Below, piece by piece: positions 35,101 to 44,531 of a stretch of DNA of 64,000 nucleotides. The notes beneath the pieces are model-generated. The model made no database searches. It was not told the DNA's origin and saw only the letters and a list, made by a program, of their open reading frames with translations. The translations under genes and the position numbers were made by a program. The DNA comes from Riptortus pedestris (taxonomy: Eukaryota > Arthropoda > Insecta > Hemiptera > Alydidae), in contig CM032229.1 in the NCBI GenBank assembly GCA_019009955.1, positions 79,487,001 to 79,551,000 on the forward strand. The letters are read 5' to 3'. How positions within the stretch are numbered: the first letter of the stretch is position 1; each line of letters opens with the position of its first letter.

Positions 35101-38100
35101 ATCGTTATGCCCTCATACCTAAAGGTTGTTTGAAAGGTTTTTCATATGTTTTCATCTTTTCTGATAAACTGTTGAGATTGATTTTGTTTAACGCTTGTAA
35201 CAATGTGTTAAACGCCCTTGGACCACGTTTTGGTAACATTTTGCAAAATTTACGTCTTTTCTCATTAAAGTCACGTGCATTATTCATTTTATTTAACATC
35301 CAATCATTTAAAAGACGATTGTTGTAAAAGTACTCCATTGTTAACTGAAAATTGTCCTCTTTTCCTAGCTGAGATATGATTTCCTCTTTAAAGATTTCAA
35401 TTGTATTTCTATGTACTTCATCCATTAAAAAGAAAATACCTCCGAACCAAGTGCACCGTACCAAGTCTTTAGTATCTCTGATGACAGAGGCAATGGAGTA
35501 ATGTATGTAAAAAGACGAGTGACGAGAGTGGAAGTGGGTGACCTTGAAGCAGAAGGCAGAGAGGTGTCTGGGTGAATGACCTGAGTATAAAAATAGTACT
35601 AGCGGTGGCGATGGCGGTGTAGCGATTTCATACTTTTTTCCTCTCCCGCAAATGCTTCCTTACGGGGTGCACAACGTGCCTAAAGAAGTTTTCACTTCAA
35701 TAAAAATGAATCATTACATGTCTAAAGGCTCTTTGGTTGTATAAATTTGAGTTGAAATCTATTTTACAGCCATTAACATTCATTAAATAAATACAAATTG
35801 TTTGCATAAAGGTACATATAAGCTTACATAAGTACCACCACAACTTCACTACAGTTATTTACGGATAAATATCCATTCGAGGTCATTGTGGCCAAAAGGA
35901 AACATTGCCAAAATGGAAAACAGAAACTGTTTCACGGAAGTTGAGATAGAGGAGGTTGAGGTACTTCCTCCTCTAGTGTGTATGGTCAATTTCTCCATTT
36001 CCCTTTCTTCTCATCCTATTGTACAGTCTCCTTTGTTGTCTTGTTAACATCTCTGGGCCATGGATTACATTAGGAGATCAAACTTGGCTTCCTAGTCACT
36101 TCTTTCTTATCTCCCTATCATCAGGGGAGTTTTCCCTGAATTAAACAGAAAGCAAATTGAAGTCCTATCTCACTGTTATGCTGCTCAATGATTCATTCAA
36201 TCGCCTACTCCTACTACTGGTGAAAACTATTGACTATTCATGAAAGAGATATGACTAGTGGTGTGATAATGTTTCTATGTATAATATGTATCAGAATCTC
36301 ATGGCCAACACTTAACCCTGGAGCAGTCGCGCGGTTGACAATTGTCACCCACCTGTCAATTTTTATGAGTCATTCCCTTTCACTAACTCCCACCATTCTT
36401 TCCCTTCCCGTATCTTCCAAGAAGACCCTATCGTTCGAATCTACAGTGTCGTCGTTCAGTTTACCCTTCACGTAAGAAAAGTATTCCACCTCAAACTAGT
36501 TTGGTTGACAAGTGTCCCCCACGCGACCGTTTAAGATATTTTACCGGTAATTAATTTTTTCTTTAGCAATTTGTTTTATGAGATAGATATTTACCAATTT
36601 GTTATTCTTCATCTATTTCGATTGCTTTCTTTCAATAGAAATTCAAAAATTGTGGGACAATTCCAAGGGAAACGGCATGGAGTCATGTTACCTTTCAATG
36701 AGTAGGCAAAGATTTGCTTTTCTGCTGAGATGTTTACGATTCCATATATGCATGATAGAGTTTCACGTACAGAAATTGATAAATTTGCTCCAATCAGAGA
36801 GGTGTTTAAAATTGTAAATAATAACTTCCCCAAATTCTTCATTCCGAGTGAATATATCACCATAGATGAGCAGTTATTAGCTCTCCGGGGCAGATGCCCA
36901 TTTAGGCAATACATTCCAAATAAACCAGCTGAATACGGCATCAAAACATTCTCACTAGTAGATGCAAAAATGACATATACGTTCAACTTGGAAACATATG
37001 TAGGTGTTCAACCGGAGGGTCCATACCGGTTGAGTAATTCACCCATAGACGTTGTACTGAGATTGGTGGAACCGCTAAAAGGATCCCACAGGAATATAAC
37101 TGGAGACAATTGGTTCAGCAGTATTCCTATGGCCAAAAAATTGTTAGAAACTAAAGGGCTCACATATGTTGGTACCCTCCGGAAAAACAAAACTGAAATC
37201 CCCAAGGAAACCAAACAAACACCGCTCTGCATTCTCGTCAATGTTTCATCTTCAAGAAGACTGCACACTAGTTTCTTACTGTCCAAAAAGGAATCGGGCA
37301 GTTCTCCTAATCTCAATTTTGCATCATGACTATTATATCGATGAGGAAACAGGTGAGTTGTCTAAGCCTGAAATCGTAACGTGTTATAACCACACTAAAA
37401 TTGAGGTAGTACTTAAAAATGTTTTTGTTTGCTTTTACAATATATTTTTCAAGATTGTTTTTATTTATAAACCTTTTCTACCATTACAGTAAGGCATAAA
37501 GATTAATGATTAGGTAAGTAATTAAATTATAAGATACCAAAAACAAAAAAATTCTGTGGGTGACACTGGTCAACCATGCGACCATTCATGTAACTGTTAA
37601 TCACGCGACTACTCCAGGGTTAAATTTCAAGTCTTGTTGAGATGAGCTACTAACTATTATGTAATTGGAGAATAGAATATGATGGTATGTCATTCTGTCA
37701 TGTCAGAAATGTCTTTAGTTTATGCAGCTCCTGCATGATAGACGTTTGTTATTAGAAAATAACAGTAGAAGTATTGTGTTATGAATAAATGCAGTGCTAA
37801 TAATATTATGTATGAATCTCTGCAATTTATATAAAATGAATTGGTTTATCAATATATTTTAATTAATCCATTCTTTTAAAACAGATGGCTTTCAAGAGGT
37901 TGTGCCTTGCATTCTCCCTGCATTCCACATTTATGGATTTGCTGTTATAATGGCAAACTTTTTACATGCTGGGGGAAAAGTAATCATGTTACCAAAATTT
38001 GAAGAAAACTCATTTCTCAGTGTCTTGCAAAAGTATGAAGTAAGTAATTTATTGATTTAAAAATTTAAATTTTATGAGTTATTAATAATTTAATAAAATT

Positions 38101-41100
38101 GATGTTGAATCCATTTTAGCCAACAATTCTTTATGTTGCTCCACCGCTAGTCATGTATATTGGACAGAGCCCTACAGTAACCAAGGACCATCTTAAAAGT
38201 GTTAGGACTATTGTGAGCGGGGCTGCACCATGTGCTGATACCGACATTTTAAAATGTGTAGAAAAATCTCCAGCTACTGTTGATTATATACAAGGTAACC
38301 AGTTAATATTTTTAAATTACGTTATGTTTCCTGGATGTATTCAATTGTGGACAAATTAGGCTTTTAGATAAGATGCTAATTTATTAATCAGCTGTCTCGT
38401 ATTAGTACTATTTGTACATAGGAAACTAAAAATTCCCTTTTACCTCTATTCTACTTACTCTTCACTGTTGAGAATATGCTTTGTTTCTATGTTACGAAAA
38501 TAGTGTTGTTTGTTTTGGACTTTGAGGTTGGACTTGTATATGTTCTCCAAGTTCCAACTCAGCATCAGGAGGAAATTGAGTAGCTACTTGAATTAAGAAG
38601 TAGAGATCTTTTATTTATAGTTCCATCATAATACGGCTGTGAATGTATCAACCTGACTATTTTACCTCCCACCAAATCAGTATGGCAGATCCCTAACCCT
38701 TCATGGGATCTTGAGCCAAAGTTTTATATGCTAGTTGTTTCAAAATTTAATTTTTTTAAATCTTTATTTTTTCTGCTGATAAATTTTGATATTGATTAGA
38801 TAAATAATATTGCTTAATCATTTTAATGAAAAAAAGAAAGAAAAAAAAAATGCCTACACATTACGTTCAGAACATAATTATGTCATTGTCATTATTTACT
38901 GATACACTTGTCCCATAAATAATTAACAGACCTTGGTTAGAAGACATTTAGGTCAGTTAATGGTTCTATGAGGGTTATTTTGTACATAAAATGAATTTAT
39001 TCCAATAAATTTTAAAACTGTTGCATTTCTAAAGTAAATCTCTTATTTTTTAGTAGATATTTTTTTTCTACTCATTTAAATAAATTACTACATAAACGTT
39101 AGAATAAGGCAGCTTCAATTAAATAATTTTAGACACATTATTAATTCTAGGCAGAAAGAGTTTAACAGAAAGATGAGGGAGGTAGTCTGTTCTCAGCAAA
39201 TAATAAATTGATCTTTATGTGCCAAACTAGTGAGTTACTTGGTTTGACTTTTGCAGGCACCTATTCCTTTGTTGGCGAGACCTAGAATTGAAATGTTTTT
39301 CAAAGGTTGGACAAACTATACCTGGATTTTCTAAAATCTCAAAATATAAAAAAAAAATTGAAATATGTTCACTACAATATTAAGTAGAAATAAGTATAAA
39401 ACACTTTTTTTTTTAAATTTTTATACACCGTTTCATATTTCTTCATTCTTATGCATAAGCCTAAACTATTTGTGCTACCAATATTGAATATATAGTCATT
39501 ATTCAAATTAAAACTTCCATTTTGTTGCAAGTTTTATTTTAATATTCAATTTATAAATCTTTGCCAATTTAATTTTTTGTTTCTTTTTCATTTTGTTGTA
39601 TTAACCAAAAAACATTTCTGAGGGCAATACTTGATGTTCTTTTTCCATATTATATTAATGAACATTGACAGGGTATTAAATGTTTATCATTGAAGTAATA
39701 TGCTAACAAATATTTTTTCTTAATTTATTGAATCCTTTCAAAATTCATGTACATGAGGGCATTTATGAGACTACTAAAGGACTTGAGATTGTAATTCCAA
39801 AATGTTTTAGGTTATGGTCTCACTGAGACAGCTCCTGCAGTTCTTCTCATGTCAAGTAAGAAAAAGAAGTATAGTTCTGTTGGACAACCTGTTCCTTGCA
39901 CATTAGTAAAGGTTTCTGATCTACAAACAGGCCAAGCTCTTGGGCCTAATGATGAGGGAGAAATCTGTGTAAAAGGGCCCCAGGTAGATGCACAAATTAT
40001 TAGTACCAACAAATATCAATAATATTTACCTACTTAGATCATTGCACAAGTATTGGAAATGGTTAACCAAACATTAAAAAAAAATGTAAATAATAATAGT
40101 AAGATTTAATCAACTATAAACAATATCACATATGTATATAGTCAAGTATTAAGTTGAATGGAAAGGGCCAGCTTCAAAACTTCTATTCACCTAACCCTAA
40201 GAGTCTTAAAGGATCAAACCTTGTCAGATTTAGTATAAATGTACAAAACAAAGAACTATTGTAAAAAGCACAGTATGCGCCGCCATTTAATAGAAATATA
40301 TTTAGAAAAATCATGAGTATAAAAGGTGTCAATAATGTTACTTAATAGTGGCCGATTTAAGCTACTTTGTTAGTAAAATGAGGTACTCCTACCTCTACCT
40401 TAGAATTCTAGACAGACTGGGGCTAAGGATTTTATTTAGTGAATTTCTAATTAAATAAATTGCTATGCCCATAAAGGAATTAAACTACTGCTTTAGGTTT
40501 ATCAAGAATGCTAATACGTTAGCATATATGGATACCAGAGCTCCCAAAATAAATACTGTTTTGTAAAGCTCTAAATAATAAAAAAATAAGAATTATTTGG
40601 ATTTCCATTTTCTGGTAAGGATAACTCCCCCTCCCCAATAGCTTTTATTTCTTTAAATGCCCTAGGTATCGCAGCTCTGTTTTTATCTGAACAGTTCATC
40701 TTTCTTCTCTTTACCATGCCATGAGTAAGCCCATCAACTTTTATGTGCACTAGTTATGTTCCTTCTTTATATTATTTATTTAATTACTTACCATTTTTGT
40801 TGAACTATAACATTACCTATGAAATTGTTCATGCATCCTATGTATCCTTCTAGAATAAAAATTTACACCTCTTTGAATCTAAAGTTTATTGAAGATGACA
40901 CTTTTTTTTTCTTAAGTGGACACTGCAGAATAAATGACAATTTAATATTTTAGGTTATGAAAGGGTATCTCAATAATGAGAAAGCAACAGCTGAAGTAAT
41001 TGATAATGATGGCTGGTTTCACACAGGAGACATTGGATACTTTGATGAGGAGAAGGACTTTTATATTACCGACCGTCTTAAAGAGCTGATAAAAGTTAAG

Positions 41101-43190
41101 GGATTTCAGGTCTGTATAATATTTATTACGGTTATACATAAATTATATATTATGTCCCATAATATACAATACAATCAACAATAGTGTGAGGTTATGTTCC
41201 GAATATGAGTTGTGAATGTCATATTTACTAACATGAAAATAATAAATACTGTATTATCAATGGATGTCAAGATATTGTGACCTTGCCTTGTTAACATAAG
41301 TAGTAAGTTATTTTTTGTATATTCACTTCACAAACAAAAATTCTGTCCTAGGCCAAATTTTTATCTAAGTTGTTCACGTGCCAGATAGTAAAGACTTAAA
41401 AGAAAAATATGTTTAAAAACACCGAAATTTCTTAGACAAATATATATTTGAATTGTAAAGATTAAAAATGTTTATAATTTTATAATAATACTATTCAGTC
41501 ATCATTTCAATTTGAATCTCCCGCGCTCGCTGAGTTCACAAACCCGCCACACATATACAGATCACCAAGGCCGTGGCCTACAGCGGAAACTGCTCAAGAA
41601 GGCATCGGCTAGTTACAAGGATACAGTCAGTTGGTCTTGGACGCTCGCTGCGGTCGTTCCTATGGCCAGTGGGGCCTTGCCCCCTCCCTCCGCTACAGAT
41701 AACCGCTCAGTTGGAATTCACCCGTGATAGAGTCACAGTCAGTTTTTCTTCTCCCGCAAAGCTGCCTTCCTGTGCTGATTGCACCGGCAACCGGCTGGAC
41801 GTCGGATCTTCTATGGAACACAGAAAATAGCAACGGAGGAGGACTCCACTTCTAGGAACGTAATCGTTTCCCGCAGGTGCCTATTTTAATAATGCTAGCA
41901 TTATTTGCGCAAATTATCAAATGAGTACTCACACAATAAAGGACCTATCGCTTATTCTATATATATATTTATATTGCCGCTAAATTAGTTTATAAGTTAA
42001 GTTCTTTCTGTTTCTTGCTCAACCTCTATTTATAACGTGTATTATATGTAGTTTTAATCAATTCCATATACTTGATTCTTAGGAGAACTCAAATAGTTAT
42101 TTGTGTTATTTCCCCTCATCTTTCCAATAGAAAATATTTCAGTCTCTCTCTTATTCTCACCTTTAAAAGCTTCCCGCCAAAACATTTTGGTGCCGACATT
42201 TTGTATTATTATCGCAAAAGCTAACCGCACGCCCCAACAAATACGTTTACTTACTTTAACATTATGTAATATAATTTTTTTTTTTTACACAAGAAATCTA
42301 TTTTGTACTCTATTAATAATATTTGTGTTGCTCGCAGAAAGTGAGCTTCAGACAAAGCCCAGGCTGGCATAGATAAATACAAAAGAATTTAGTGTTTTCC
42401 TTTAATTTGTTTGATTCATCATTCTTGTTCGGTTGCCTTTGATGGCAAGTGTATTTCACAGAGTAGGTTGGAAAATTTTCAATTTTTTATTAAAAAAAAA
42501 ATGATAGGTCCTAACATTCATTAAGTCACATTTTCCCCCTGCAACTTGTATGAATAAAAATAGATTGTGAACATTACATGGAATATTATGAGAAGATTCG
42601 GGTATCTTATTAGGTTTAAATGAAAACATTTTGGGGGCTCTTTTACCTCATCCTTCAGGTTGTGTTTCTGCATTGGTTTTTCTCCTTGTGAAAGAAATAA
42701 TAATGTTTATTTATAACTAATCCCTTGACTTAAAAACAGCTCGATTATTACACAGTAATACACCTATTTCAATAAAGCCTTCATAAACGTCCTGACATAA
42801 TTAACAATTTTGTTTATTGGTTTTTACATGATTTTTGGACTTTTGCTACATTATACTATTTGTTAAATTATCATTCTTCATTGGATATAAAATACGTAGG
42901 TTGCGCCTGCTGAATTAGAAGGTATCCTCAGAAGTCATTCAGATGTAGAAGATGCAGGCGTCATTGGAGTACCAGATCCGAGGAAAGGAGAAGTACCTGT
43001 TGCATTTATAAAATTAAAGAAAGGAGCTGCAGCTTCAGAAGAGAAACTGAAAGAATTTTTAGCCCCAAAAGTAGCAAAATATAAGTACATAGAATCATTT
43101 GTATTTGTTGACTCTATTCCTAAAAGTGCATCTGGAAAAATTCTCAGGAAAGATTTAAAAACTAGCTATTTAAAAAGAGTAGCTTCATAA
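29007..43190 (+). CDS. 4CL/luciferase-like acyl-CoA synthetase, complete, 8 coding exons
   Basis: Exons 29007-29288, 30769-30976, 31188-31580, 37885-38039, 38120-38294, 39811-39983, 40954-41109 and 42900-43190 all have GT-AG borders and compatible phases, and join to 1833 nt (610 aa plus stop). The protein forms acyl-AMP from a carboxylate and ATP, then acyl-CoA. Landmarks: AMP-binding P-loop [12 protein letters not shown] (exon 3), GYGLTET (exons 5/6 into 6), GEICVKGPQ (exon 6), [12 protein letters not shown] and the [13 protein letters not shown] hinge (exon 7), and catalytic Lys in SGKILRKDL (exon 8). The first ~35 residues are rich in Arg, Lys and Ser and lack acidic residues, which suggests import into mitochondria. 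The C-terminus VAS is not a peroxisomal signal. The start ATG sits 6 nt after an AG acceptor, so a 5' non-coding exon lies upstream. The substrate is unknown; insect relatives are usually called probable 4-coumarate-CoA ligase. Confidence 0.93.
29500..30230 (+). pseudogene. Degraded non-LTR reverse transcriptase in intron 1
   Basis: The frame 29507-29767 contains [12 protein letters not shown], the RT active-site (Y-x-D-D) block, with Val at x. Downstream, in shifting frames and with stops, sequence continues to about 30200. The fragment lies inside intron 1 (29289-30768) and has no ends that could be defined. Confidence 0.65.
30769..30976 (+). CDS. Acyl-CoA synthetase exon 2
   Basis: Opens with [20 protein letters not shown] directly after ACAG and ends in INPAYTA at the GTGAGT donor (phase 1). 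It contains the [20 protein letters not shown] block that lines the start of the adenylation domain. Confidence 0.9.
31188..31580 (+). CDS. Acyl-CoA synthetase exon 3 (AMP-binding signature)
   Basis: 131 codons from [10 protein letters not shown] to EVQEAS, ending before a GTTAGT donor in phase 1. It carries the ATP-phosphate loop [12 protein letters not shown] near 31470-31506. The following intron (31581-37884, 6.3 kb) is the longest of the gene and is filled with mobile DNA. Confidence 0.92.
31938..32720 (+). repeat. (TA)n palindrome-ended repeat in intron 3, full-length type
   Basis: A end TTTTTTAGCAGATTTCCCTT (palindrome diverged to TTTCCCTTAATGGAAATC), (TA)-rich run at 32062-32160 broken by AAATTTTT, interior with GGCTGAAATCGGACCAGCGG, the subtype block GAGAGCTCTGGCGGCCGTTT shared with 23849-24487, and the B end GTGGGAAATCTGCTTAGTTT plus ACGCAGCCCCTGCGTGACGG. 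It has an extra ~75 bp partial duplication around 32537-32640 (GGTTTAGAGGTT twice). Confidence 0.85.
32721..33720. other. AT-rich intron 3 sequence
   Basis: No motif, exon or element end was recognised. CTCCTTTAGCTTTGA occurs here (33301) and again just before the first 106-bp unit (33932). Confidence 0.45.
33721..33792. repeat. 18-bp tandem repeat, four units
   Basis: Four units of TCGAATTTATTTAAATAT (33721, 33739, 33757, 33775) with one or two changes each. The unit is nearly self-complementary. Confidence 0.9.
33951..34056 (+). repeat. 106-bp direct repeat unit, copy 1
   Basis: Starts AGTACTAGCGGTGGCGGTGG and ends GAAGTTTTCACTTCAA. It is the same length and nearly identical to copies at 34119-34224 and 35595-35700. 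It shares an open frame with copy 2, but 106 is not a multiple of three and no known protein matches. Confidence 0.9.
34119..34224 (+). repeat. 106-bp direct repeat unit, copy 2
   Basis: Same start and end as copy 1, separated from it by 62 bp. Virus-like coding sequence begins immediately after its last base. Confidence 0.9.
34225..34862 (+). pseudogene. Maverick/adintovirus-like coding remnant (polymerase-side and integrase-side pieces)
   Basis: Two adjoining pieces are seen. 34225-34490 has [11 protein letters not shown] and [14 protein letters not shown], which resemble a conserved segment found upstream of the catalytic part of Maverick/virus-type B-family DNA polymerase proteins. A TGA at 34356 interrupts it. 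34500-34700 has [10 protein letters not shown] and [12 protein letters not shown], which resemble the C-terminal domain of Maverick-type integrases. The two are not normally adjacent, so this is a rearranged relic. It lies in an intron and is not functional as a polymerase or integrase. Confidence 0.65.
34863..35104 (-). other. Probable further virus-like sequence, no intact gene
   Basis: The minus strand has an open stretch (about 34868-34980) with [13 protein letters not shown] but no family was recognised. It sits between the integrase-like piece and the CARD-like gene. Confidence 0.3.
35105..35425 (-). CDS. Small CARD-like (death-fold) protein, intact
   Basis: ATG at 35425 to TAA at 35105, 106 codons plus stop, uninterrupted; the frame is open upstream but has no earlier ATG. 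The sequence reads as one helical domain and contains [17 protein letters not shown]. This is close to the LP-RG-P-AF---L block of helix 5/6 in caspase recruitment domains, preceded by a KRRKF helix and an [12 protein letters not shown] helix in the expected order. CARDs pair with CARDs of initiator caspases and adaptors. No caspase or NB-ARC part is present, so it would be a CARD-only protein, a form often inhibitory. It lies in the virus-like block between 106-bp units 2 and 3, on the strand opposite to the integrase-like piece. The family call rests on pattern reading only. It could be viral cargo or a host fragment. Confidence 0.55.
   Translation of the reverse strand: MDEVHRNTIEIFKEEIISQLGKEDNFQLTMEYFYNNRLLNDWMLNKMNNARDFNEKRRKFCKMLPKRGPRAFNTLLQALNKINLNSLSEKMKTYEKPFKQPLGMRA
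35595..35700 (+). repeat. 106-bp direct repeat unit, copy 3
   Basis: Same boundaries and length as copies 1 and 2, with GATGGCGG in place of GGTGGCGG. It closes the virus-like block on the right. Confidence 0.9.
35701..36315. other. Intron 3 sequence, unassigned
   Basis: 36000-36140 is a pyrimidine-rich GC-richer patch. No gene or element was recognised. It ends at the TTAA (36312-36315) of the next transposon. Confidence 0.45.
36316..37619 (+). mobile_element. piggyBac-type transposon with broken transposase, 1304 bp
   Basis: Flanked by TTAA at 36312-36315 and 37620-37623. Inverted ends CCCTGGAGCAGTCGCGCGGT and (right, inverted) CCCTGGAGTAGTCGCGTGAT. A subterminal GGTTGAC-(A/C)-(A)TTGTCACCC motif recurs inverted near 37558-37575. 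It carries a recognisable piggyBac transposase relic and lies in intron 3 of the acyl-CoA synthetase gene. Confidence 0.9.
36620..37490 (+). pseudogene. piggyBac transposase, frameshifted and C-terminally deleted
   Basis: Piece one (36620-36745) has LWDNSKGNG and [15 protein letters not shown] frame change leads to [14 protein letters not shown], then [15 protein letters not shown], the first catalytic Asp (~36865), NKPAEYGIK, and [16 protein letters not shown], the second catalytic Asp (~37105). A second frameshift near 37240 leads to [17 protein letters not shown] and YNHTK, after which the frame runs into the 3' end. The segment with the third catalytic Asp and the Cys-rich domain is deleted, as is the usual acidic N-terminus. 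The enzyme is dead. Confidence 0.9.
37690..37750 (+). repeat. B-end remnant of the (TA)n repeat
   Basis: GTCTTTAGTTTATGCAGCTC plus CTGCATGATAGACG is a diverged form of the B end. Nothing else of the element is visible. Confidence 0.55.
37885..38039 (+). CDS. Acyl-CoA synthetase exon 4
   Basis: After AAACAG, opens [20 protein letters not shown] and ends LQKYE at the GTAAGT donor (phase 0). The P-x-FHIYG block lines the acyl/adenylate pocket in this family. Confidence 0.92.
38120..38294 (+). CDS. Acyl-CoA synthetase exon 5
   Basis: [18 protein letters not shown] to VDYIQG, including the VSGAAPC block. It is separated from exon 4 by an 80-nt intron and ends in phase 1 at GTAACC. Confidence 0.92.
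38295..39810 (+). other. Intron 5 of the acyl-CoA synthetase, with a SINE family 2 relic
   Basis: 38640-38710 matches part of the repeat at 7222-7560 (ACCTCCCACCAAATCAGTAT). The rest is AT-rich and unassigned. Confidence 0.6.
39811..39983 (+). CDS. Acyl-CoA synthetase exon 6
   Basis: Begins by completing [16 protein letters not shown] and ends GEICVKGPQ at GTAGAT in phase 0. It contains the GYGLTET adenine-binding motif and the VGQPVPC loop. Confidence 0.92.
40378..40545 (-). repeat. SINE family 1 copy, minus strand, in intron 6
   Basis: Read on the minus strand: GGGCATAGCAATTTATTTAA, then CACTAAATAAAATCCTTAGC and CCCAGTCTGTCTAGAAT, similar to the family 1 body. It is diverged. Confidence 0.55.
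40954..41109 (+). CDS. Acyl-CoA synthetase exon 7
   Basis: 156 nt, phase 0 to 0: [18 protein letters not shown], then [12 protein letters not shown] and the hinge. It is the same length as exon 451-606 of the upstream paralogue and aligns with it without gaps. Confidence 0.94.
41500..42370 (+). mobile_element. GC-rich insert in intron 7, possible LTR retrotransposon end
   Basis: 41510-41880 is markedly GC-rich (CTTGGACGCTCGCTGCGGTC, GGCAACCGGCTGGACGTCGG) against an AT-rich intron. Near 42183 lies AACATTTTGGTGCCGACATT, which resembles an LTR end followed by a primer-binding-type TGGTGCCGA. No gag/pol frame or second LTR was found. The boundaries are a guess. Confidence 0.3.
42900..43190 (+). 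CDS. Acyl-CoA synthetase exon 8 (C-terminal domain)
   Basis: 291 nt from [18 protein letters not shown] to the stop TAA at 43188-43190. It contains the catalytic lysine motif [11 protein letters not shown], which swings into the active site for adenylation. It is the same length as exon 1362-1652 of the paralogue. Confidence 0.94.
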   Translation, partial: VAPAELEGILRSHSDVEDAGVIGVPDPRKGEVPVAFIKLKKGAAASEEKLKEFLAPKVAKYKYIESFVFVDSIPKSASGKILRKDLKTSYLKRVAS

Positions 43191-43232
43191 TTTGATTTGC
43201 TGGGAAATTATATTCTTTCTCAATATTCATAC

Positions 43233-43238
43233 AATAAA
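43233..43238 (+). terminator. Candidate poly(A) signal of the acyl-CoA synthetase
   Basis: AATAAA 43 nt after the stop. Another AATAAA lies at 43721-43726 and would give a longer 3' UTR. Confidence 0.5.
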
Positions 43239-44075
43239 CTGATAATCATAAATCTCAATTAGCTATTAATAATGTGTTTGATATATAAATACTTTTTAAT
43301 GAAAGAATTTCATTAACAAATGCACTTACTAATGGAAATTATTTTTGTATGTGAATTTCACTTTATATTATTGTTAATTTTAACATTTTAATGGAAATTT
43401 TATCATGAAATTGGCAATAACAAAATGTATAACTGATGGAAATGTTTAACATAATGAATATTGAGTTATTAATAATGATTAAATTTAAAAAAAAAACATA
43501 ATACTTCAGTTTGGTTAGTAAGATGGTGATATAATATACTCAGAATTAAAATATGCTGACATTTGTATGTCAAATCTTGATAAGTATTCATAAATATTTG
43601 ACAAAATTTTATTTTCAAGTCAAATGAGAGGTAGCATGTTTTACCTCTTATGTTTTTTAGTGCTGTGTGTTAAAATGTTGTAATATTCTCACTTGTTTTA
43701 GAATATATTATATTTTTATAAATAAAAATAAAAATTCTTTTACATTTTTATGCCTTTGTCTTGTGTTATGATAACCCTTTTATTGGCAATCTAAACAAAA
43801 TTACACTCCATACATTTCTTCCTTTTTTTCTTGAAAGTCCTTATTCTAAAGAGGTTCGGAAATATAACCTCTTATGCATAATCTGCATCATAATCTAAGG
43901 GCTTTCTTTGTGCTTTAGTTGTAATCATTGGACTCATTCAGAAGGTGCTCTTTGAATATTTGTATACCCTCCAAAATCCATAAGGTTTTCTAAAAAATCG
44001 ACTAGGCCTTATGTTTTACCTATGCCCAATAATCTTAACTTCTAATTCATTTGTGATAACATTGTTGTGCCTTAA

Positions 44076-44146
44076 CCCTTTAATTGCGCAAAACCATTAT
44101 AGTGGCCTGTTTCAAGCCACTATAGTGGCTTTGCACAATTAAAGGG
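44076..44146. mobile_element. 71-bp TTAA-flanked hairpin MITE
   Basis: Between TTAA at 44072-44075 and 44147-44150. The ends CCCTTTAATTGCGCAAA and TTTGCACAATTAAAGGG are inverted repeats with one mismatch. Inside, CCATTATAGTGGC pairs with GCCACTATAGTGG, so almost the whole element is one hairpin with a short CTGTTTCAA loop. TTAA duplication and a CCCT terminus suggest a miniature piggyBac-type element. Confidence 0.75.
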
Positions 44147-44531
44147 TTAAGACATGGTCTCCTTATCTCCATGACCTAGGTAATAATTTTTCATTTACTT
44201 ATCTCATTAAGAACTTATGCATTAGATTTACTTGAGTCTGCTTCTTCTGGAGATTCTGTGCCACATCTGCATGTATGTAATGCTTTAATTGTTTTATAGT
44301 AACTATTTGTTTTATTATTTTTATTGGAATATCTCCTTTTTGAGAAATGCTGATGTGCATTTTTGGAAATAATGTGAAATTAAATCCAACAGTTTTTTGA
44401 TAATGGATTTCCTTTTCCTTTTAATTTTGAGCCATTAATGGGTAGACATTTGATTAAGATTGACCAACATCTTAAAATAAATTTTAGCAAAATAGTACAT
44501 GCCAAGGGACTCATTTTTGTATTCAGAAATA

